NCBI GenBank assembly: GCA_900708905.1
Contig: CAADRB010000004.1
Location: 4,858,376 to 4,922,375 of the forward strand
Direction of reading: 5' to 3'
Source of the DNA: Hymenolepis diminuta
Lineage: Eukaryota; Platyhelminthes; Cestoda; Cyclophyllidea; Hymenolepididae
Length of the DNA stretch: 64,000 nt
In this document: piece after piece, positions 26,019-39,200 of the stretch
How the letters are laid out: every line of letters begins with the position of its first letter
How positions within the stretch are numbered: position 1 is the stretch's first letter
Translations under genes and position numbers: made by a program
The notes under the pieces: generated by a model
What the model was told of the DNA's origin: nothing
Databases searched by the model: none
What the model saw: the letters and a program-made list of their open reading frames with translations, nothing else

Positions 26019-26277
26019 CTGACGTATTTCATCTGGAAGAAAATTAAACACGTTCAAACCTATCATCGGGGTGCTGAAATGATTGGCTACTTGACCTATG
26101 GGAACGGAAGAATTTGCCGCTGTAGTTAGCCCAGTGTTCAGTGTCGATGAGTTATTTCCTCCATCCAGCGGACCGGCATTCATCACATTATTATATGTCA
26201 AAGAATAAAAGCCGTTAGAATTTGATGAAATTGGGTTGAACACAGGCGAACGTAGATGGTTACTTTTAAAAGCATTT
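26019..26277 (-). other. Exon-like segment, minus strand, unassigned
   Basis: An open stretch follows a TCTCAG acceptor and ends with CAG|GTAAGTAAG at 26019. The product is rich in Asn, Ser and Gly (NGFYSLTYNNVMNAGPLDGG; ending NFLPDEIRQ), typical of a disordered region, with no domain recognised. If the 44-base intron that follows is real, the next exon stops after two codons. It lies downstream of the tensin stop and upstream of TRMT112 on the same strand, between the inverted repeat arms. Confidence 0.35.
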
Positions 26278-26439
26278 CCTGAGACCAAAGTACGCTCCCG
26301 CAATTAAATATGTGGCGTTCGCCTGCAGAGGCCATCGGGCAATCAGCAATCACTATCTCTGCACCTTAGCGTTGTTTGTATATAAGAACCAAGTTCGTGG
26401 ACAACATCTCATAAGGAGCTCTGTTCACACATAGATAGA

Positions 26440-26636
26440 ATCCTTGCTATCTTATCGGATGGATCAATAAATCCTCTCTACTCAACATCTTTCTCGTTCC
26501 CGTTACTTTGGGAGCAGCTTAGGTAATTTCGGGAGCAAAACTATAATAGAGGACTCCGCTAGACGCTATCAGGACTGCTTAGGAGGAATACCTAGATATA
26601 GCAAAAGGCTTTTTGATGTAGCATCCGCCACATTAC
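26440..26636 (-). repeat. 197-base inverted repeat, right arm
   Basis: Reverse complement of 24106-24305 with only a handful of differences. Together the arms enclose 2.1 kb (24306-26439) that carries exon-like segments on both strands. On the minus strand a TTATATA box lies about 50-65 bases beyond the inner edge of this arm. Confidence 0.75.
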
Positions 26637-27226
26637 GAACAAACATTTCTCTAGACGTCAGTCACATCTAGTCTTTGATGTCGACCGTGATGATTGTTCA
26701 ATATTGAAATAAATGTTACATATGGATTTGGTTCACAAGAGCGATTTAAACTCTTTGAAAATCAGTTAATGACTCATTTCTAGATGGTTCAAAAACGGAT
26801 TCCAAAAATGTTAACAAATGAAGACTTAAATTGAGTCGAAATATCCGCATTTCATATTAACAAACTGGCATAGAAGTAAGATATTAAATCAATTTAAAAA
26901 AGTCGAATTAAATAAACAATCTTATCCAGAGTACTTTATCAAAGAAAAACTAAACACGGAAGACAACGATAACAATAAAAACTGAAATAAATTTGTGTAT
27001 AGATTAGTCTCACAAGTGCTGTATAACTCAGAATTTCTTTGAAAATCAAACAATGTCTCTTTTCCAATATAGGTTGGACCTAGGTTGTGAAGAAAGTTAA
27101 CAGATGAAGAAATGTATTGAGTAGAAGTGTGCCTGCTTTGTGTGTTAGTAAATTACCATTGAATTCTGTGAGTGTTTCTGTTGATAATAAGGCAGTATTT
27201 AGTTTTTCTTCAATTTTCGTTTGGTT

Positions 27227-30200
27227 TTAAAATCCGCAAGTCCTCTCCTGACTTAGTGTTTTCTTTACTGTCTCCACAATGAATTCGCATGGTTGGGTGT
27301 TAAATTGTTGAGCGAAAAGATGGCAACTGTTCATATCGGACGTGTCCGATGTCCGCACAACGAACCCGAAAATTCTAAAAGGTAAACATATTTTAGTATT
27401 ATAGACAAATTATTTAAATATATTCACCGCACTTAACTTTAAGATTGCCTCTGTCTAACTTCAATTTATTGAGCATAGTTTGGCATAATAACTGACCTAT
27501 CAGAATATCTGAATTCCTCTGCATTCCCAGTTTCCAAAGAATGAATGAGCATGGATTGTGGGGCTGACTTATCGGATACTTACAATTAGCATCATATAAA
27601 GAAATTAAGATTTATCCACGTTTTTAATTCGCAAAAACCGCCATTGATAAAAAGTGATTATTTTCTTTGTCTTTCTCTCCTTTTAATTCTGATATGAACT
27701 GTATTAGCAAATTAAGCTCTTTTACCTTAGAATAATTTGCATGTATACGGCCACTATCGTACCTGTGCCTCATAATCTTTTAGAGAGTGGGAGAGGGAAC
27801 AACAAATACGATATTAAAGGAGGTCTATTAGCAATTCACAGTAGTTTTAATTTATTTAAGAACAAAAAACAAATGGGTTAGTACTTATTCCGGCTAACTT
27901 AGGCGTCATTAGTATAGATTCACTAATCTTTAGCCTAGTGTGGCTAAATATCCACTCCGTAACACCAAGATTATTAAAATGCGAGAAGTTGGAAGAGATA
28001 CAGAATATCTCTAACAGAAAACAGAGAAGGTGCTTTGAGTGTCTACTTACTATAGTTTTACCATTATGACCATCTGAACAGAATAGGGTTAGTTAGAACA
28101 TAGCTTGATTACTAAACTATGACAGAGAACAAAATAACAAAACGAGTAAAACTTGTTAATTGGAGAAATCACCATAAGTATAACGCTTGGACATTGCAAA
28201 CTAATAATTACCCAAAATAAGTGCATGAAAGGAGTCCAACAAACCGAAGACCGTAGCTATGATGTTTATGTTTTGTCTCGGAATGCTCAATTCCCACAGG
28301 CTGTGTCAAAATCACCCATTATTCTCATCCATATGTGGGTACACATCGCTCCCAACAGAGTGACAGTTATTTGGATGTAATATTGTTATCAGTCAGGTAT
28401 TGTTTTGATCTACTGACATCGACAATATTAAGACAACTTGTATTTCTATTTAATGTCTGTCTTAACCTTCTCTCTCTTGTCTGAGTCAATCGTAGTTAAG
28501 TTATATCTAGTGAGCACATTTATCATAGCAGCAGAAAACTAGTCTTTCTAGCATTGCACAGCTTAGAATAAATAAAATTCTTAAAATGATTACTGATTGG
28601 AATATTCCAGTTTTTCCCAATAATGTGATCTTCGCTTTCTACAAACGCATTCCCAAAATAGATTTGCACGTACCTCATTCGAACTTTCAGTATCTTGCAC
28701 AAAAAAGATTATTTTTTCACATTGCGGACAAAATAAACAAATCTTCACAAATCTGCCTACGTGTGGTATTATGAAGAAGGAAAAAATTCCAGTTCGTGAT
28801 ATTTCTTATTGACCTTTTTCTGTTTTAGAAACCAACTTAAATTATCTCTAACAACCAAATATGGAGGTAAAATATCAGTTCGAGTATCACACAAGTCACT
28901 TGATCTTGTACATATGACGTTAGTGTAACAAATGAAAATTTAAATTTAAAATATTATTGGTTTCATGGTCATAAAATAACACCAAACCAGCCAGCTATGA
29001 ATAAAATTTCCGTTAGGTCTTAACAAGGCTAATCTGTTGAGCATACCATATATGGGAGTGCTACATTTGCTTAATAATGAATCTCGTTCAGATATCTTAC
29101 CCCCAGACGCTTCCATAATAACTAATTGAATCTCGCCTTCTTTTCATAACCTCGAGCCTGGATGATAGCTAGAACTAGAATATTCATTTGTTTTACGGCC
29201 CAACTCTTACAAGACATGTCAAGTTTGTTGAAATAATTAGGTTTATTCAGAGATTAATGTGTTATAGTTTAGATAGTATCTTCCCATTTTAAAGGTATTA
29301 TTCACAAAAGTAGAACTTTAATATGGTTTTTCAACAGCTCATGATGGCATCTAATACTATAGAATTGCATTCATTGATCTGATGAAAAAATTTGAGGATC
29401 CGTAAAATGGAAACATTAAACTTCACAATATATTTGCAACAATTCGATGTAATTTTAAATTGGTTGGACTGGCTAAAAATTGACGCCTTAGAGCATTGAT
29501 TAAAGAAGCTATTCTGTACAGACATTGCATGATCGTATTATAATCTTTCGGTTTCAATAAATAATTATTTACTTATTCGCCTCTTCAACAACACTCGGTC
29601 AAACTGAATCCGACTAATAATAAGAAGCTGCAGTTAAATAAACTTACTTTCTTCCGACAGTGTGTACGTTCTCGGGATCGTTTTCCATTAACCTAAAACG
29701 ATAAACTTCATTTGAACGAAAAGTTGAGATTCATAAAAGCATTTCATTCAATCCTCTGTCAGCATTAATAATTTATTTGGCTAGTGCTCATGTAAAACCT
29801 CTTTAATTTATTTAATTTAATGAATAATCCACTTAAATTAATTTTATATAATTGATTCAATATTTTATTCAGCTATTCATTTTACCTATACTATTTTATA
29901 TATACATATAAGGTATTACACTGTAAGCATTCCCAATTCTATCCGTTAGTTTTCATCTCCGTCATCAACTTCAATTTGATGCAAAAAATACCATAGTTAA
30001 ATTGGAATATTTCTTATCTGAAGCTCTTTTATACTAAATACCAAATAGAATACTGGAAAAGGTTAGAGCAGGTAGAAAGAATACGAATTCTGTTTTTGGG
30101 CTCTAATGGGTATGCAGGTTTTACTAAGCGATGTTGTTCATGAAAACCATTTGCCTCATCCCAGAAATGTTTGACCTTATCAGAGTAGAAGACATTTTGC

Positions 30201-33200
30201 GGGATTTAACTGAATGAAAATTTTGCAGTGCAGTTGATTTTGATTAAAAAGAATTCATACATCTTATAAGATCCATCTGAAAGAAATAAATTTTCCAACC
30301 ATTCTTGCTTCAGTTAATTATTGATAGGATAAATCAAATAGTTCTAATTAATTACTTTTTATCAATTTAATTTATGATCAGTGACGTTTCACCAATTAAA
30401 TAGACCATCAGGCATTTTGTGAGTTGAGATAACTTCGACATTGGAAATGAAAGTTTGAAAGGGGATGGAAGCATCGTGTAATGGGGACCTAATTATAATA
30501 ATTTTCAGAGCTGCTAACTGTTCAAATAATAATTCAAGATAGGAATAAAGCTAGCACGGCAATTCGAAAAGTCGAATGACCTGTGAAAATAACTGCCTAC
30601 ATTAATAGAAAAGTTTATCTTAGTAATTAGAGCTGAGAAAAGTATGTCCGATCACTCAACTAAATCAATCAGTCAACCGGGATTGAACACTGCGGACAAC
30701 TTTAACTTTTGATAGCAAGTTTAAAATGCAGTAAATTGTACCCATTAAGTAAGTTAGCTAGAGAATCTAGAACTATAAAAGGTAGCATTCTTTTTTCCGC
30801 ATGTATTATCTACTTCTCCTAAACCTTCCTCTGCCTTCACATCTTATTGGGCTATATTAATTACCATTCGTTTTCCATGACCCAAGATAACATTATTTAA
30901 CTATGTAATGCATAATACATGTATCTCATTTATAATCTTTCCTAAAGAAATATATTCAGTAATGCATATCGATTTTGAATACTGAATATACTGCAATAGT
31001 AATTCGAATATATAAAAACCTGGATTCAAAATCATTTCTTCTAACACAGAGAGAACCAGTTAATAAATTCCAATTTCATATTTATTCAATTTGGAAAAAT
31101 TTATGCTAATAAAGTAAGCTATACAAAGTAGGCTTACGTTCTGCAGTAGGGATCAACACCGATGTAAAGGAAGGAATCAGCGCCAAAGTGACGACGGAGG
31201 AACTGTCGACAGTGAAGATCAGTGAGAGTGACACCGTCGGGACTAACGCGAAAACTAACGACGATCGGCCGAAGGTGAGAGTTCTGCATTCGAAAGAGAG
31301 TATCCATAGCTGAGCTCACTGCATTGTTACCATTCAAGGCGAATACATCAAAGGTACCCAAGTAGAGGACCTGGAATTCTGAAGAAGGAAATCGGATGAG
31401 TATACATTTTAGTAGGTTAGGTACAGAGAGTAACCAAAGCCAGATATCAGAAAGCTAGTTGCTCATCAGAGAAGCCACAGGATTTCAAATAGGTATTTCT
31501 CTTTAACGGGCTTAAAGATTACAAATATTATTTCCTAAATCAAAAAATAAAGCAACCAGTAAGAAATGCACAAAAATTACTTCAACAATAATGGAAGAAG
31601 GCACAATGGTTGAGCCAAAATGCAAAGAATTTATAACTGAACAGTTATTAGGGCTGAATGATGCCCCTTTTCTTCCCCTATCCTAAAATCAAATCGTGAT
31701 AACCATAGGCTAATATGAATCCACTTATCGGGTATTTAGCCCATCATGACATTATTTTATCCTTTTTTTTCTCTGAAATGTGAAGAACGCTGTCCAAAAC
31801 ACGAAAAAATATCAGATGCTATAAGTGTTTTTTTTAAAATATTAAATAAATTTTAACTAGAACAAAAAAATTATTCCTGGGGCAATGGGTACAACAATAA
31901 GGGTGACGCAGTGATTAACGTGCTCCTCTGCGAAGTCAGGAATCATCTGTTCAACGTTCACCAGCGCACACCCAGTGACCGGAGTGGCCACACACTAGAT
32001 AATTTTGGCTAATAACGGGGGTGACAGAACTCGAATTTCTCACCAGAGAGGTTCAATGATGTCACCCTCTAACCCAGTGTGAAAAACTGAAAAAGGCCTT
32101 CCTGTGTAGACGTGAGAATTGTTATTATTAATCGTACTGAAACCTCAATTTTGACTCATATATTTCCCCTCAGAACAATATTTACCTACCTTATGACAAC
32201 CAAGGTCAATAACAAAAAATGCATTTGCAAAATTCATATATAATTAGTTCATTTATGTTAATAATATCTAAATTTTATTGAATAACAAATGTTTGGCTTG
32301 TCTGTCCCTTATCAGAAAAAATTGCAGTAATTTTCAATCAGTATTATGGTAAAAAATTACAGAAAGAACACAAAAATATATAATATTTTTAGTAAAAGAA
32401 ACGTAGTATGCTGTTTTTTGTTAGCTATGAAAATTTCTCTTCTGATAAAAGGGAAATGGAATGTAGTGTAAGCGTATCCAACATTCCCACCTACCTATAG
32501 CTTCACCATCATTGTATCGAAGTGGAAGTATTTGAGTATCTATAGGAGCTAAACTTGGAGTGGAGGAAGCTGAATAACCAGGCAGACGCAAAATACAAGG
32601 CAAGGCTCCTGAATACTGACAGTGGTAGGCTATTAAATCTGATAGGTTCTTAAACTTTGGTTCAATCTCAGTTCCTTGAATCTGTACTTGTCCATCTCCA
32701 CTGTCTCCTATCAAAAAATGCCTGATAGACTGTTCAATTGCCGTTCCTGTAGATAGAAAAAAACCGAACAGTGTGAAAATTGGTGAGAATCATTATAAAT
32801 ATTCATTCGTGCAGTTAGGTTAACACAACATGCATTTACAACACTGAAATTTCAAATTTGTTCAATAATAAATAGCATTTATGATGTAGTATTCCTGTAT
32901 GAATGAAATGATAGATGGGCAAATGATAACTTAACTGCAAATCTGAATTAAATCTATTCCAATTTTATAGTTAAATCCTTTACAGAATATACTTACCTAT
33001 CAGAAACTGCGAACCAATTTATTATCAGGCATTCTAGTACATTAGTTCAAAATTTTAATGTTTTAAAAGAATGTTCAGAGATTTGGATAGTGAAAATGGA
33101 GACTTTTTAGAGGAATACCTCCTTATTCAATAAAGATTCAAAATATTTTGAGTAATCAACAAGTACCGTAGGGGAAAAAACATAATTACATGGATAAAGC

Positions 33201-36200
33201 AAGTTAATCAAAACGCCATTGAAACTCCAAATAAAATTGATCCTCTTTTCTAATACTCTGATAATTGACCGCCAAGAGAACTCGAACAAGAGCAGTAAAA
33301 GGTCATTTCCTCAATTGTATGCAACTGCTTGCAGAAAAGAAAATATTTTTGCACCATCAAAGGAATCACTGCAATACAACCAAGACGATCAGAAGTGACA
33401 TATATATGATGTTATACACAATGCTAGCTCATCTTCGGTGTGTTTTTCTTGGGATGTATATTCCAATAAATAAAATTGTAATACATTCTTCAGTCAGGGC
33501 GGAATTGTAAGCAACTGAAAATCTTGAACTCCTATCTTATCCTTTAAGTTTAACTTCCACTAGTTCGAATTTATTTAGCATGCACCGGCTTTACAAACAA
33601 AGGGGCCATTATTATTAAAACATATTGAAATAACGATCAAAACAATGTTAAGTTACTCGAACAAAGAGGATTGAAGAATAAATGGAAAATTACTACTTTC
33701 ACTGACACAGTTGGAGGGACTCCATTAAAAAGAGGTCTCAACGTAATACCCAATTTTATATAAAAAAATCGAAGCGCATGTATTGAAAATTACTCTTCAA
33801 AAAGGACATAACAACTTAAGCCGTCTTATGCAGGTATGGTTCACATTCAGTATTTTTAGTCCCTCTAAACAATTTATTAGTATTGATTCCACTCATATTT
33901 TTATATAAAACTAAGTAATGCATGATAAATTTCTAAAATATAACTTAATTCTTATTATGAAATTTCACTAGTTATGGTTTCTAACTTGCCCTTTTAGTGC
34001 ATCGAAAGTTAAAAGATATTAACTTAAAAAAATGAATTCGATGTTATTACATAAAAGGAACGATGTAAACATTATCTAGACTTTACGGTAGTATTAGATC
34101 ATTTCTATCTTTACCAATAAAACATTTCCGTATTTATTGCACCGATACATATATATATATATATGGAAATTGAACCCAATTCCCATCAAGAAATTTCATC
34201 AGTTACGTTTTTCCAAACTTAACCCTTAGGAAAGTCGTCAATTAAAAGTGCAGTCAAACGTAAATAATTTAATTAAAGAAATTATCCGAGGTTAATTAGC
34301 TCTACGATCAGCCTCATACTGTTTACCAATACTATTTGCAAAACCTTTAGTAGGCGGTCTTTCTCAGTTTGCAGTAAGTCATGAGATGACCAAATGACCG
34401 CATTGTGAAACACTTCACTTTCGGCAATTGAATTAGGCAAAACCGACAACTGAATTGTTAGTAGGGTCTTTTAAAACCAAATATGAAATACAAAGAGCTT
34501 AATGAATTCATTAGTCTGATTATGTCAAATAAATTCTCAGAGATTTTATTAGATTAACTCGAGACTCAAGTGACTGAAAAATTATAAACTTCATTTTGTT
34601 TTACTAATTGACGTACAAAGACACCGTAGTGCCTTAGTGATAGCTCATAATTTAGTTTCGGACGCTTGTGATCTGGCGGCAGTAAAATTGATAGGGTAAA
34701 AGACTTTAGTCATGCTATCAATCAAGTTCGAAATTTTTTACGTTTATTTTAATTGACATCTTGACAGCCGGCAAGCTATATAAATATCGTAAATCATCTG
34801 TATTTTAATACTTCATTAACTTAAACTTTTTTCTCCGATACCGGTGATATTTAAAATTAGCTATCAGTTAACACTTCTAATTATTGACCTTCAAATTAAA
34901 AAGTTAACTGCTTTGATGACTAATATCATGATTTTTGTAAAATTCGGATAAATCTATCTGACGAAGAGTCAGTACCTAGTATTAAGTTTTCAATGAATAA
35001 ATTAAATTTATAGTCTTTTCGTAGTCTTTTGAGAACCGGATTAACGCATATTCATCAAAAATATAAAATGAAAACAAAAAAGATCACTTTTTCTGCACAA
35101 ATGTAGGAAAATGGATTAACTAAAGAGCCCTTTTCCATGAAAATTATTTAAAAATAACCAGAAATTATATTATCTTAATCAAAAAGAGTAGTGTAGAACA
35201 ACGGTGGATGTGTAGCGGGTAGTACAAAAATAAGCTCACAATTGAACTTTAATAGTCTTATTAGAAGTCCAAGAAGCTGCAGAAAAGTACAACTAGCCTC
35301 TAGCAGAGTCCTCTAGTATAAGTTACTCACAAAATTAGCTAGACTACGTCAAACATATCGAGAACACAGTAGTTATCGTTTGGAGAAAGTTTGCTGAAAG
35401 CCTTAGTAATTTTGAGTACAATGAACGCTATGCTGCATGAATACTGATCGCTGATTGGCTAAAAGGTCTCTTACCTTTTAAGGGCTCTTACCCGATCGGT
35501 GGCACGTGCGAACTTTCCAGAATGTCCTAACGCGCGAGATCCCTCTGGTCAGCCATGGTAGTGTTGTACATGTCACAGATATTTAATGAAATTACAGAAA
35601 AATACTAGTTTTCATTTTAACAAATGAAAGCCTTCGAAAATACTGTCTTTGCGATTTAACTTAAAAGCTCTAGTAAATTTACGGATGCTCTTTAAGGTGC
35701 CATTAAAAATTTGGCTGAAAGGATATTTCAGAATCTATCAAAATGAAATTATTTGCAAAAGAATTTCATCAAAAATTTTTTCTTTTCCAACTAAAGTCTT
35801 TCTAAGATACCGGTTAATACTATTTATCAAAGATATTCAATTCTGAATGATAGATTGATTTATCTAGCGGAATACTGACAGACGTCATGCAAACTCATTT
35901 CTTTTACATAGAACCATATAGTTTCGCCTTTTATAACTTCATATCTTGGCTTCGTTTATTGACAAGCGGGATAAAGATAAAAATCAAAGTCTTCAAAAAA
36001 GTTGTGAATAAGTTGGCGCAAACGGTGTAATAAAAAATAAGTGGGTATTCCAAAGTGAAAGCCGTATTCAAGAGAAGTTAAAGTCATAAAGGTGATGATT
36101 ATAAAAAATATTCCTTTTCCAGGAAAAAAATCATGTCAGCAACTCTGAAAGACAGGAAACCTCGGTAAATGTAACGTTTTGAAAATCAGTTTATGAATAA

Positions 36201-39200
36201 ATAATAGTTCAACTGATGCCCGAAATAAAATTTAAAAGAATTATTTCTAAAGTTATTTTTAAGAATATTTCAAAATTAAGAAGTACTGATGTATTTAAAT
36301 TGAACAAAGTGTAACTGAATATAACATAGTCCGTTAAAATATGTTCAGAATATGTTCAATCTTTTCTGCCTGATTTTTAAATTTTTGATTAACCATTTTG
36401 CTGTCTTATTCACCGTTTAATCGTATAAATAGTTTCGTTACTCGAATTTAAGTCACAAATAATTGGTAGACAACAGTGCTTCATGCTGACTGATAGATAA
36501 TTTAGAAGTATAAGTAAATGATAAATAATAGATTTGATAAGGTGATTGCAAACTTTCCAAAATTAGACTGAAAACTTTTTAGCGGTTTCACAAATGTGTT
36601 GAAGCGTGAATACTTTTTGAAGTAGAAATCTAAAGTTCAGAAAGCAAATTGAAAAGGAAACATTTTTCCTTTCCTTTTGATGGTATAAATTAATTCAAAA
36701 ATGAAAAGTAACTTACCGTTACAATGATTATTGTTTTCATGGTCCTTGGTCTTAATGCTCAAACCATAGAAACCGGGATATCGAGAGCTAGTGCGCACGA
36801 TAAATCCGCCTGGAGGTTGTTTTTTGAGATATTGGATGCCTTCAGCAATCAAAGAATTCTTCATAAGTATAAACTTTGGATAAATTGTCTTCAAATGAAT
36901 GAGCTATAAATAATTATTGACATCAAGTTATTTTGCAATTTTCAAACGGTGCAGAAGAGCATTTCCCAGCACTTATTTTACTTTGGGGAGTAGCATCATG
37001 GAGTTGCCATCATGAGAAACCTGGATTCTGCCACACTCAATTATCTGGGTATGAATCTTGAAGATGACCATTTCATTCACTAAATGTGCACCAATAATCA
37101 CCTTGCTTCAGCGATTAGTATTTTAACCATTGGAGAAAATGTCCAATTACATGAAAATTCAGAGCCCATATAAGTACAGTGACAGAACCGGGGAGAAGTT
37201 ACTTATGCCGGGGATGTGGATGGAGAAATCAAACAATTTTGAGATCTTCTACCATAACACTCGTGCTTGAGAGGAAATACGTCAGTTTATCTTATAATCC
37301 CCAGAAAGCCTTTCTACATAGACCTTGATTTCTCACTCCTCTATTGTTTTTACACAGGTGGAAAAAAAGCTTTGTTTTTATTCCGCTGGAATGGATAGAT
37401 ATGAAATTTTACAGAATTTTTATTAAACAGGTGAGTATAATTAGGGATACTAAAAGTTGACTGAAAAAGATTGCAATATTTGACGAGTAGAATGCTGGAA
37501 CTATGCACAAAGACATAGAGGACCAAGACATTACAAGTCTTGGCTGGATCACATCTCACTCTATTCTGACGATTACAATGTAGATAGGTCCAATTGTCTT
37601 ATCGAGGCCAATAAACATTCGTAAGGAGGCCTGACGAGGGTTTATAGTCGATATTAAAAATGTGGATACCTGGACCAATAAAAAACTCAATTCGGCATTT
37701 ATTTAAACGCTATTTCTTCATAGGAAGTCTATACATATACATTATATATATATATAAATATATATACATTTATTTTCATTTTAATACGCTAACAATTTTC
37801 TAATGAAATTTAGTTTCAATATATATAATATTTGACTGATAGTTCACACAAATGACCCTTTTAATAATTTCAAAAAAATTACGAGCCGAGCTTATATTGC
37901 TATTATTATATAGTATATTATTACATAATTCTGTATTTTATCAGTGACCCTCTAACTTAGATGATATTACTGGTACGAGTGCTCATGGTTTTACCATAGT
38001 GATATTTACATCACTTTGTTCAACAGAACCAGATTTTCCGAAATTTCGAAAGATTCATTGTAAATTTCTGGACACATTTCCATTTAAGTCCCTAATTTTG
38101 GCATTCTTTAAGTATTTCAAGTCAAAACTTTTGTGATTTCAGTTCGAAACCTTTCGGGTTAAAAAGTTCATTAAATTCTTCCCAACGGAAAAGATAGTGA
38201 CATTAGTTGTTATGACACAATACAGGTAGAATTATCGAGCAGTAATCGATTGTACGACTGAAATTCCTACATCATTAAGATGCAAAGGGAAAATTCGACC
38301 TGACAAAATTATACTCAAGAGTTGATGAACTATCAGTCTCAAAATGCCATATTTAAGGGTCATGGATGAGGCTAAATAACTCCAAATGTATAAGAATAAG
38401 TGAAATATTTCGAAAAGGTTATGCATTCCGCGTAAACAACAGATGAAGGAATTCAAAGGGCATCGAGGTCTCAATGTGATCAGGTTTACCATTGTTCAAT
38501 TTAGGGAATATCTAAATAAATATCATTCAGCATATACCATTTTGAAACATGTTCATTAATTTCAAAACCCATTAGGAAAGCGCTTTCAATCCCATTTTGA
38601 GTAAAAGACTAATATTCCTCGCAAAGCACTTAAATTCTGCCACATTCCTCTTTGGCCAGATTTAATCATTTGGCCATTTCGTTCTTTGAGAATGCACCGA
38701 CGTAGAAGTGAATTCACGACCTCTAATCTCATAGAGGAGCGCGTAATCCGCTGTTTCACCATATATTGCATTCGGCCCTCCATGATTATAAACCTACCGT
38801 TTGCGCTTTATTTAGCCCTTCAAATCCATTCTTATTGATGGACTATTCAGCATTTACAATCTTTCACACTAATTGTATCCATTACAATATCGGATTCTAA
38901 CAAGCTGACGATTTAAAGACCTAGTAGCAGTAAAAAACTGTAGAAAATGTATTTAATGCAAACAGAGGACTAGTGCAATCCAAAACATATCCATTTTGTT
39001 GAAATTATAAACTGGTTTTTCATTAAAGTTTAATTACTACTGTCAAGGCTAATATTTATGCTTTCGTTGTATTAATGTACAGAGTAAAGAATTAATAACT
39101 ATTCGATCACACATGATCAGAATGGCAAAAGCAGATATGCATCTGAATTACGAAGGCAGAAATCGTCACTTACAGGCATCCCTCGAAAAGTTGGGTCTGT

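Noticed and set aside
28586..28774. Region first suspected to hold the missing part of the tensin PTB domain (minus strand)
   Set aside because: The match was poor and broken by a stop; the true exon was found at 27374-27227 with correct phase.
36724..36909. Plus-strand open frame
   Set aside because: It is the antisense shadow of the tensin SH2 exon.
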